Positions 1 through 8,400 of a stretch of DNA of 27,994 nucleotides are shown piece by piece. The notes under the pieces were generated by a model. That model did not search any database, was not told the DNA's origin, and worked only from the letters and a program-made list of their open reading frames with translations. The position numbers and the translations under genes were made by a program. Source of the stretch: Schoenoplectus triqueter (Eukaryota; Streptophyta; Magnoliopsida; Poales; Cyperaceae); the NCBI GenBank assembly GCA_964058805.1, contig CAXKVV010001110.1, forward strand, positions 1 through 27,994. Direction: 5' to 3'. Every line of letters starts with the position of its first letter. Position 1 is the stretch's first letter.

Positions 1-164
1 GATTGATAGTCTGAAAGTGAAGAGAAACTGAGAAACGCGCTTTCCAAGGAGATTCTTCTGGCCGGCTCTAGTCTCTAGTCTACCATTCAACCAGGATTTG
101 CCAGAATTGCGCTGTGAATTTTTTTTTTGTTCCCCCTTTTCGGCTGTTATTATGAGACTTCAAT

Positions 165-438
165 TGTTAAATGTAACTGTTATAAAATAATGATAAAAGA
201 TAAAAATTGTGAGAGGTTAAAATTTTATTAGATTTTTTTTATATTCTCATCAATAACATATAATTCTCTATTTATAGGCTAAAGAAATATTATGTAATAA
301 AAGAGAAAATTAATACAAAATTAAATCTAGAATTAAGGAGAAGGTGAAGAGAATGAAAAACTTCTATTATTATGGGAGGAGGTGGAGGAATGAGAGGAGA
401 TGGAAGAGATGAAACATCTATCATTAATATTATAAACA
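165..438 (-). mobile_element. 3' LTR of a Ty1/copia (Tork-like) retrotransposon
   Basis: Read on the minus strand, this begins TGTTTATAATATTAATGATA just after a purine tract (AAAAGAAAG, the likely polypurine tract). It contains a TATA box (TATAAATAG, plus-strand positions about 270-282) and ends ATTTAACA, giving short TGTT/AACA ends. The order (RNase H end, AT-rich leader, CTTTTTCCC/GTTTTGTCCCA block at about 575-625, purine tract, TGTT LTR start, TATAAATAG) is the one I know from plant Tork-like copia elements. Only one LTR is present, so the target duplication cannot be tested and the left end at 165 is an estimate. The 1-164 segment outside it is unassigned and less AT-rich; it could be the 5' leader of a gene lying to the left on the minus strand. 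Confidence 0.6.
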
Positions 439-649
439 CTTTCTTTTAGATGTTTCGTCTTATATTATATACTATTAATATTGTACTACTGAACAAATAT
501 TAAATTTTGGTACTCCATGACCAACTTGATTTAACTGATACTTCTGGATCAGTTATGTTACCTCATTAAAAATCTTACTAAGAAAACTCAATGGGACAAA
601 ACTTAGTTAAGGGAAAAAGAGTGCAACGTGTATAATATTCCCCTTTATT

Positions 650-1160
650 TTAATGTACATCTTTTAAGTGATGAATGTCAATCTTATGTGAAAGCTGCTC
701 AAAAATATTTCTTAACAATAATTTTGTGAATAAGTCCGCCAAATTATCGCTTGATCTGATTTGACAAATATTTATCAAACCATTCTTCTGTAAATCATGT
801 GCTGAGAAGAACTACGGCGAGATGTGTTTGGTTCTGTCACCTTTGATATATTCTTCTTTGATTTGAGCAATGCATGTCGTATTATCTTCGTATATCACCG
901 TCGGGTTTTCTCTGATTGTCTCGAGACCGCATTCCTCTTGGATGTGTTGGATCGTGAATCTTAACCATACATATTCTCGTCCAGCATCATAAAGAGCAAT
1001 TAATTCAGCATGATTTGATGATGTTGCTGTCAATGTTTGCTTTGTCGATCGCCATAAAATTGCAGTACCGTCATATGTAAACACATATCCGAATTGTGAC
1101 CGAGCTTTATACATATCTAATAAATATCATGCATCTGCATATCCCATTCTACCTCACCCA
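650..1160 (-). pseudogene. Copia pol 3' end: RNase H remnant
   Basis: The minus strand encodes the C-terminal RNase H of a Ty1/copia polyprotein. Visible landmarks are GYADA (first catalytic Asp), ARSQFGYVFTYDGTAI, the STKQTLTATSSNHAE block (catalytic Glu), YEDNTTCIAQ (catalytic Asp), the DRTKHI histidine box, and the terminal DNLADLFTKLL stretch ending at a stop at 650-652. Two in-frame nonsense codons break it: TGA just after GYADA (about 1127) and TAG just after HISP (about 809-811). The longest intact piece is 100 codons (812-1114). Reverse transcriptase, integrase and gag are missing; homology fades above about 1160. It reads toward the LTR at 165-438, as expected. This is a dead 5'-truncated copy. 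Confidence 0.88.
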
Positions 1161-1337
1161 CATAATCCCATAAGAAACTGACGGCATCTGACACATAGCT
1201 GATACCGTAGGAGAAATGTCTTTCCACCGTTTTATAGATTCTATAATTCTACTCAAGAACTAGTTAACAATACCTCACTAATTAGTAAGTGACATTAAGT
1301 AATTTCTCGAGAAATCAATATATATTTTTTTTATGGA

Positions 1338-2588
1338 ATAATGACTTCACTTTCCCTCAACTTTAGTTCTCAAACTTTTAAATTGAACAAACAACGACTC
1401 AGCTAGGGCTGTAAATGGGCCGAGCCAAGTTGGATCTAGTTCATGCTTAGCTAATTAGCTTAACGAGTTGAATTGAGCTGACTCGTTAACTATTTTCAAG
1501 TAAAAAAATCAATTTGAGATCGGCTCGTTAAATTAATGAGCTAATGAAATTGGCTCGTTAAGACTCATTTAATAGTTAATATAATTTTTATAATATTTTA
1601 TATTAAAATTTATATACAAATTATTAAAATAACTCATGATAATATATTTCACATAAATTTGATATAATATTTAAGTGCATATCATACTATGAACCTACTT
1701 ATCATACTAAAAACCGAATGAGCCGGCTCATTAATGGCTTAGTTTATTAACGAGCAAGCCAATAGTGAATCGATTCCGAACGAGCCATTAACAAGCCATG
1801 AGTTTTTTTGTCAACTCTACCCCCAACTATTCCATTTATGATAATCAATCCCCAGCAGTTAATTAACCCTCTAATACTTTATCTTAAAGGATGAAGTAAT
1901 CAAAATATCTTTGAATTTCTATATTACAACATTTAAAATATTAGTATTTCATTACGTTATAATTTACAAAAATCATTAGTGGCATAACTACTTGATTAAA
2001 TATTTCAAATCATAATATGTCTTTATTTTATTTTGATTTGATTTTGTATTTTTTATTTTTATCTCTGTAGAATATATAGTTATGTAAACAACCAAAACTG
2101 ATAAACAATTTTGTATTTTTATTATTGCAACAGTTTGAAATTTTTAATTAAAAAATTAAATTAATAAAGTATTTCTTTTAAACATCATGATGATTGTCAT
2201 TGTTCACATTTAAATAAACAAAGCACGTTATTTTCTATCATTTATGTAAACCTTTGTAATTATAAAACAAGAAATACTCAAGAATAAAAATGAATAACAA
2301 GCATATCACGTTGTGAATATCTAATTGAGTGCTTATATTTTTAAATAATTGAGTGTTTATATAGTTTCTAGAAATAAAAAATAAATGAAGCATAATATTT
2401 TAAATATAATGCATATGTATATAAGGCCATTTCAGTCATTTTACACTGTAAAATATAGTATTTTGATTGTTTATTAACTGCTGGGAGGTTAATCGTCACA
2501 AATGGAGTAGTTAAGGAGATGTTTGTTTAAATTAGAAGTTTGAGAGCTAATTTAAAACTATAAAGTTGAGAATGTGGAGAGTCATTAT
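1338..2588. mobile_element. Non-autonomous DNA transposon with long imperfect TIRs
   Basis: The left end, starting ATAATGACTTCACTTTCCCT, matches the reverse complement of the right end, ATAATGACTCTCCACATTCT. Pairing continues through CTCAACTTTA, CTCAAACTT, AAACAAACA, ACTATTCCATTTATGA / ACTACTCCATTTGTGA and CCCAGCAGTTAAT. The arms are about 130 bp or more once the nested repeat at 1402-1822 is removed from the left arm. The span is about 1.25 kb and has no coding sequence. Arm length suggests a Mutator-like non-autonomous element, but I see no 9-bp target duplication. A TA duplication (1339-1340 and 2587-2588) is possible, so the superfamily is left open. Confidence 0.6.
1402..1822. mobile_element. 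GCTCGTTAA-rich repeat nested in a TIR
   Basis: A block of about 420 bp rich in GCTCGTTAA / GAGCC words, opening with AGGGCTGTAAATGGGCCGAG and closing with GTCAACTCTACC. The ends form an imperfect inverted pair (GCTAGGGCTGTAAAT against the reverse complement of TTTGTCAACTCTACC, about 10 of 15). Repeats that open AGGGxTGTAAAxGxGCCGAGC are widely dispersed in plant genomes. Its removal restores the left TIR arm of the 1338-2588 element, so it inserted later. I see no clear target duplication. Confidence 0.5.
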
Positions 2589-3199
2589 CGTTGTTCGAAA
2601 TACCGAAATTTCAAATACTAAACTATGTATGATCGATGAAGTTTAATTTATATGACATACATTAACGTGACATAAAGCAAGTAATGATGATTGAACAGGT
2701 CAAATATGGACAAACTACACAATAATACAAACATGTCATTAGAATCAATTAATTAAAATGACGATTATATAAAAATATATTCAGAAATTGGATAGAACTG
2801 AACAACATATTTAAACATTGCACACGAATTGTTTCCTGTGACAAGTACTAGTGGTTTGATTAATTGGACCATCTCTTTAGGGTTCTTTTTGACAAACAAA
2901 CAATGATAACTGCTAATTATTGCTATTAGGGTTATAGTTTAACTTCACCCCGAAAATTTTTATATGAAAGAGAATAGCAGGGAAGAGGAACGATTTGAAG
3001 AACAACAAATCTCATCCCTACAAAAGTCCTATGGACAAAGATAAATAAATAAGCATAGTATAACCATAATTTACAAGTAATGAATCTATAAGCAAATATT
3101 AAAACCACTAATAAATATTATACGATGGAAAATATTAAAATGGAATCTAGAAGCAAAAAATTATTTTTTTTATAAATTGTTATATGAGTGAAGTTATGG
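2589..3199. other. AT-rich intergenic DNA, nothing recognised
   Basis: No open frame, RNA gene or clear repeat structure could be supported here on either strand. The single telomere-like TTTAGGG near 2876 is isolated and not meaningful. Confidence 0.6.
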
Positions 3200-3203
3200 T
3201 GTA

Positions 3204-3515
3204 TTGCCTCAAAATGTTAAATTTTAAGTAAATGATGATAGATCTTAACTACTCAATGTAATCTCTATATCAAACTTTACTAGCAAGCTAAATTTTATCA
3301 TTTAAAATTTTCTTGTTATTTTTTGGATGAGGAGAAAATTATCATCATTGAATAATGCAGAATTTTAAATCAAACAAGTTTCTCCTCATTCAAAAAAAAA
3401 TCAAATTTTTTTCAAAAAATATAATATTTGTCTAACTAATAGCGTTTAGTATGAAAATCATATTGAGCTATTTGAATCAGTCATATTTTACTTAAAATTT
3501 AAAATTTTGAGGCAA
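3204..3515. mobile_element. Foldback MITE, 312 bp, flanked by TGTA
   Basis: The element begins TTGCCTCAAAATGTTAAATT and its right end is the reverse complement, TTGCCTCAAAATTTTAAATT. Complementarity extends inwards over most of the length, including GATGAGGAGAAAATT near 3328 pairing with the arm around 3380-3395, so the element is essentially one large imperfect hairpin. Both sides carry TGTA (3200-3203 and 3516-3519), a plausible 4-bp target duplication. There is no coding capacity. The superfamily is not clear from these ends. Transcripts through it could fold into a long dsRNA stem. Confidence 0.65.
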
Positions 3516-3530
3516 TGTACAAATACATTT

Positions 3531-3546
3531 GTGCATTATAATGCAC
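3531..3546. repeat. Perfect 16-bp palindrome
   Basis: GTGCATTATAATGCAC is its own reverse complement. It lies 15 bp outside the foldback MITE. No function can be assigned; it may be chance or the trace of an excised or older element. Confidence 0.4.
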
Positions 3547-3890
3547 TATAGTATCACTCTTGTCATATATAAAGTACATATATTTGTTATATTCATCATC
3601 TTTTAATGTCACATCTCATCTTCTTAGAGTGACAGTTCTCACCGTGAATATTTATTTTCATAAATACTCGCAAGACATTTATTTCCATTCAATTATAAAA
3701 ACAAAATTATAGCATACAAAGCAAATATACTTTTATTAAACATAAGTTTTGTACAACTATGTTACATAGTTCGAAAACTATTGTACAATATTCTATCTCA
3801 GGTAGGTCTAAAACCTTGCCTGAAAAGTTGGTCAGATAGTCAATATATACATCAAAAATTGTCTATCTCTATGCTAACCATATAGTCACA

Positions 3891-4330
3891 CTAGTCTATA
3901 GTGATTGGATTATTATAGTCACCAGTAGGACTCATGAGAACATCTATCAGTAGATCATCATCAGAAGGACCATTTATCATAGAATGAGCAAATTCTCCTA
4001 TAGTGGTATCAACCACCTCATCCCCTGCATCATGTCATCATCCTTTGGAGCTCTGTTTATATATAGTGCAGGGAGATCAGAGAGAAAGATATATACTCGG
4101 ACAGGCCTGCGAGTGACAACATTAATGGCCTGGATCATCATATCCAAAAAATTTTAATTAGGTATTTATTCAAATCAGATATTCAATTAAATTTCACTAT
4201 ATTCTATCTCACATAACCACTATCTCCTTTTCCGTGAATCAGTCGGGTACAGAAAGAGATCTTCCTCACTCAAGACAATATGAACACAATCCTTTCATGA
4301 GCACAGAAGGAAGTAACCATGACTATTAGC
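3891..4330 (-). pseudogene. Decayed coding fragment, family not recognised
   Basis: On the minus strand, from about 4139 downwards, a frame reads IQAINVVTRRPVRVYIFLSD then LPALYINRAPKDDD. It shifts frame near 4035 (GATGATGACATGATGCAGGG) and resumes as DAGDEVVDTTIGEFAHSMIN then GPSDDDLLIDVLM..NPITID, with a stop at 3891-3893. Further upstream a separate piece reads VHIVLSEEDLFLYPTDSRKR (about 4222-4290). Composition, acidic runs and a clean C-terminal stop look like former protein-coding sequence rather than random AT-rich DNA. A TTTTTTGGATATGATGATCCAG stretch just before the first piece could be a former splice acceptor. I do not recognise the family. A transposon protein or a gene fragment captured by a transposon are both possible. 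Confidence 0.35.
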
Positions 4331-4740
4331 GCTAACGTGCAGAAATCAAGGGTCAATCATATTTCGGTAGTGATCGAGATACATATAGTTTATTCACTAA
4401 TTCTGATCAAGTAAAGACAAAAAAAAAATCTGATATCAGATCAGATAGATAATTCTATGAAGGATTTAATCACTGAGAATTCAAATGCGGAAATTGAATT
4501 GATGATGGTACAACCATTAATTTTATTATTTTAAAATTTATTTTATTTCATAAACAATATACTTGTGTTGCGCAATTATGTATTGCTTGATGGAACATCG
4601 ATCCATACTAGACTAAACTCTAAAAAAATGTAATGATCAAATATATTTAAAAAAGGTATCGTATTTTGCATTGGAGAATAAAAAGTATGACCAATTTGTA
4701 TAAACTAAAGACTTCACTAGCAGAAACTAATTAGTGATGA

Positions 4741-5160
4741 CAAAACTTGATCCAATTTAATGGGCCAATTCGATTTGATCCGAACTTGATCCAACCTGAA
4801 ATGACTCTAAAATAAATAAATCGGATATGGGTTAAGATTTTTAGACCCGTTATGGGTCGGGTCTGATATGGATCGACCCGACCCGGCCCGTTTAATTGTG
4901 TTCTTTTGAAGTAATTTTATGATTTAATATTAATTAAAGCTTAAACATATAATAATTATATATTAATTAAGATTAACTATAAATTAATTAATATTAGTTG
5001 CTTAAAATTATATAAAAATAATAATAAATATTTAATTATTTTATATGAGTCAGATCGGATCAGGTATGGATCAAAAAAATTTGACCCGAATTTAAATGAA
5101 TCAGGTCAGGTCAGATCAAAAAAAATAATAAAATAATGATAACTCCACCTGAACCCGACC
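4741..5160. repeat. GACCCG / GATCCAA-rich dispersed repeat
   Basis: Short degenerate words (GATCCGAAC, GACCCGACCCGGCCCG, GGATCAGG, CAGGTCAGGTCAGATC, GAACCCGACC) are scattered over about 420 bp on both strands around an AT-rich centre full of TTAATTAA. Such GACCCG-word blocks are a familiar class of dispersed plant repeat. Boundaries are approximate and no open frame is present. Confidence 0.4.
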
Positions 5161-5167
5161 TTACACT

Positions 5168-5420
5168 ACCCATTACAACAGATTACATCGGCTACAGTTC
5201 AAATGCTCCAGAAAGATTCTAGAGAAGACTCAATCTACAACTATTGCAACAGATTAGCATCTGTTATAACAGATGAGTTCAATTTTATTTTAATTTGTTT
5301 AAGTGCACATTTGTTACAACAAATGATCTCATATTTGCAATGGTTACTGAATTAAATGCCCAAACTGTTATATTCTATTCTTTCATTAATCCTTCCCCAT
5401 CTGTTGCAACGGTTATTTCA
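5168..5420. repeat. Cluster of CATCTGTT/AACAGATG palindromic motifs
   Basis: A core of the form TTGYAACAGAT recurs on both strands: near 5172-5182, 5244-5254, 5312-5324 and 5396-5410. In the middle is a perfect 18-bp palindrome, CATCTGTTATAACAGATG, at 5258-5275. Clustered short motifs of this kind are typical of subterminal repeats of DNA transposons, where transposase binds, but no matching terminal repeats were found. Confidence 0.4.
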
Positions 5421-5444
5421 AATCTGACCTAGATTTGAAGGGTC

Positions 5445-5596
5445 ACATTCTATTCTTCCTCTCTCTCTCTTAAACTATCCCTTCTATCTTCCTCTGTCTT
5501 TCACCATTCTTCACTCTCCTCCTATCTCTCTTCTTCGATCTCCCTTCTCCGGCCATTTCCCTCCAAATCGAGACCATCATTTCCCTCCCAATTAGA
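5445..5596 (+). other. Pyrimidine-rich tract (CT-rich leader-like)
   Basis: About 150 bp of CTCTCT/CTTCC-rich sequence on the plus strand, resembling a plant 5' leader or Y-patch, ends with CTCCGGCCATTTCCCTCC. No open frame of note follows, so it may be a leader captured in a transposon or a simple-sequence tract. Confidence 0.35.
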
Positions 5597-6292
5597 CTGT
5601 TTGGGATTAGAATCAGCTAATCGTTATAATAATGGACAATTATTACAATGGATAGGATGATTTATTATCAAATTTATGTGATGGCTATATAAGAAAATGA
5701 TCTCTCCTTTCTTTAGGCTGCCAATTTGAGATTTTATTGTTCCAAATCTATTCTAAGACCTAACCATCATTGCTCTGTTGCTCAAACATTCAATTCCTTC
5801 TTATTCAATCTCAATGATATTTTACAAAACCTCGATTCAAATGAGATTGGTGAGTAACATGAGAGTTTTTAGGTGAGACTTGTCTCGCCTTTTCTATTTG
5901 TTTGAATTGGCTGACAAGTGACAACTATCCGTTACTTGATGTAAGGGACTGAAGATTCGCATTTGTAATAATTATTTATTTATAGTGACTCGACGCAATC
6001 CAACAGTTAGTGGTTGCGGATTCCGAAATTATAGACTCTTCACAGCCGAATTCTATTAAATTTTATGATATCTCTTTCTTTATTCTATTTTATTCTTTAT
6101 TTATTGTAGTTAAAATTTAATACTAGATTTTTTTATAGAAAGCATCAATTATATTTAATAATTGTTAATGAGCCATAGTTGAGGAGAGGGGAGAGAATAA
6201 TTCACTTTCGGAGTATGAATTTGTCCACCAAAAATTCTCTTTTTTTTTTCTTTTTGTTCCTTCTCTTTTCTTTTTGAAGATTAGTTGTTGCT
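5597..6292. other. Intergenic DNA, nothing recognised
   Basis: Mixed AT-rich sequence with no supported gene. The stretch at about 5840-6050 is somewhat less AT-rich (GGTGAGACTTGTCTCGCC forms a small hairpin near 5871-5890), but no frame longer than a few dozen codons is visible. Confidence 0.5.
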
Positions 6293-6301
6293 TTTAGAAT
6301 A

Positions 6302-6673
6302 GCGGAGCATGTCTTGACAATGGTTATTCTAACAATTTTGACATTATTTTTTTATTATTCGAAAAAATTCTTAAAAATAAAAAATATTTATAGGTATATT
6401 TATCTATTTAAAGATTGATGATATTTTAAATTTAGTACAATTTTATTATTGTTTGATAATTCATCAAACAACATGAAATAAAAACCATTATAAATTATGA
6501 TCTTTGATGAACTATTGAGCAACAATGAAATTAAAAAAAAAATAAATACTATCAATCTATAAATAAAATAATATATCTATAATTTTTTTCTATTTTTTAA
6601 GATTTTTTCATTCTTTTTTTAAAAAAAAGCCCATTGTTAAGATTGTTGAAATAACCATCGTCAAGGATCCCCC
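6302..6673. mobile_element. Mutator-type foldback MITE, 372 bp, with 9-bp TSD
   Basis: The identical 9-mer TTTAGAATA flanks the element (6293-6301 and 6674-6682). The left end GCGGAGCATGTCTTGACAAT pairs with the reverse complement of the right end, GGGGGATCCTTGACGATGG. Complementarity then continues (GGTTATT, AACAAT, TTAGTACAATTTTATTATTG and others) to a centre near 6487, making a nearly complete hairpin. A 9-bp duplication is the hallmark of Mutator-like elements, so this is best called a MULE-derived MITE. There is no coding sequence. Confidence 0.8.
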
Positions 6674-6682
6674 TTTAGAATA

Positions 6683-7304
6683 TATGTCAATCGATATCCA
6701 GCGTGTGCTTACGAAACAATGAAACAGTTTTATTGCAAGTTGAATATGAAATAGAATATTAATTAGTCCCGCTTCTTAGTGATGTTATATTTGTCTTCTA
6801 TGTTTTTCTATGTTTTTAAATGCATGACAAGTCAAATCATTTTTAAATTGAGATATGACTTTGTACATTAAATTATGTTTGCCTGTGGCTAATTTCTCAG
6901 ATTTCTTAATTTCCAGCTTTATTTCGTATTTTCTGCTTACAAATGTCCTCGTTATATCTCCGATTGAAAATTCTTACAAGTTACAGCCTTACAGGCTTAG
7001 CTTACCTCTTTTAAGCAGTATAGCTTATAAAATGTTTCACAGTTCGGACCTGAATATAAATTTTACGCAAACTTTTCTATCCACTTTTTCACGGAATTGA
7101 TGTATGCAATTGAATATGACCATTCTCTAGATTTAAAAATTATGGAGATACATGCAAAAAGAAATATGTGTTATGATAACGGAAGCTCCGCTACTAGTTA
7201 ATTTGTTAGGAATTATGGCCTAACGGGATAGGCCGACTTAAAAGAGATAAAATAAGACATATATTTTATAAGAAAACGGATTGTATTTTTTTGACTTGGT
7301 ATAA
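6683..7304. other. AT-rich intergenic DNA left of the satellite block
   Basis: An 81-codon frame at 6855-7100 has no recognisable domain and an amino-acid make-up expected from AT-rich DNA. A small inverted repeat, GGCCTAACGGGATAGGCC, lies at 7218-7235. Nothing else can be supported. Confidence 0.5.
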
Positions 7305-7390
7305 TATATGATGCAAATGATCTATTTATAATACAAATGAAATCTCTGCAAAAAAAAATCTGATATAAATAAACCTTTCTTAAAATATAC
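7305..7390 (+). repeat. Bracketing direct repeat, left copy
   Basis: This sequence (TATATGATGCAAATGATCTA ... AACCTTTCTTAAAATATAC) recurs in the same orientation at 24115-24199 with roughly 85-90% identity by eye. It ends exactly where the first satellite monomer begins (ATATCGAAGG at 7391). Sequence upstream of it is not shared with the right-hand copy. Confidence 0.8.
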
Positions 7391-8400
7391 ATATCGAAGG
7401 GTTAATTGGAAAATATTATAATAGACATAATTAAGAGTAATTATATTAATTTGTACAAAATTATGAGTACTTATGCGGCCAATTTTTTTTGAAAAACGCA
7501 AACAACTTATTTAAATAGCTGTTTTTAATGCATCATACTTATGTCCTGTACAAAATTAGTATTATAGAATGTTCATATTGAAGTGTTAATTGGCTAATAT
7601 TTTAATGAGTATAATTAGAAGTAATTATATTAATTTTTACTAAATTATATGTGGTCATGAGGCAAAAAGTGTTGAAAAACTTAAGTTTTTAAATAACAAT
7701 TTCTAATGCATCTCACTTGTGTTTTGAAAAAAAAAAATAGTGCCCTAAAATATTTATTTTGATGTGTTAACTGAATAATCTTATAATCTAACATAATTAT
7801 GAGTAATTATATTAATTTACACCAAATTAAGTGTAGCTATGCAGCTAAAATTTTTTATAAAAGCAAACAACTTGTTTAAACAGCAGTTTTTAACGCATCT
7901 TACTTAAGTTTTGTGCGATTTTAGCGTTATAGAATATTCATATCGATATTTTTATTGGCTAATTTTATAATAAGCGTAATCAGGAGTAATTATATTAATT
8001 TGCACAAAATTATATGTAGTTATGCGGACAAAAAATTTTAAAAACTCAAACAACTCGTTTAAATAGCAGTTTTTAATGCATCTTACTTATATTTTACGCA
8101 AAATGAGCGTTGTAGAATATTCATATCGAAGTTTTAATTAAAGAATCATACAATAGTCGTATTTAGGAGTAATTATATTAACTTATAAGAAATTTTGTGT
8201 AGTTATGCAGTCAAAATTTTTGCAAAAACTCAAATAACTTGTTTAAAAAGCTGTTTTTAGTGCATCTTACTTATGTTTTGTGCAAAATTAGTGTCGTAGA
8301 ATATTCATATCGAAGTTTTAATTAGAAGATCATATAATAGGCATGATTAGGAGTAATTATATTAATTTATAATAAGTTGTTTTGGTGGAGAAAATAGAGT
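7391..8400 (+). repeat. Diverged left edge of the satellite array
   Basis: Six monomers correspond to HOR positions 9-14 (compare CGAAGGGTTAATTGGAAAAT at about 7396 with the same words at about 9892). They carry many more substitutions than the core. Near 8386 (ATAATAAGTTG/TTTTGGTGGAG) about 250 bp present in the core units, most of one monomer plus part of another, is deleted. Confidence 0.85.

Noticed and set aside
2875..2882. Telomere-type repeat (TTTAGGG)
   Set aside because: A single isolated heptamer with no tandem neighbours.
6855..7100. 81-codon plus-strand frame as a gene
   Set aside because: No recognisable motif, no promoter context, and composition typical of AT-rich intergenic DNA.
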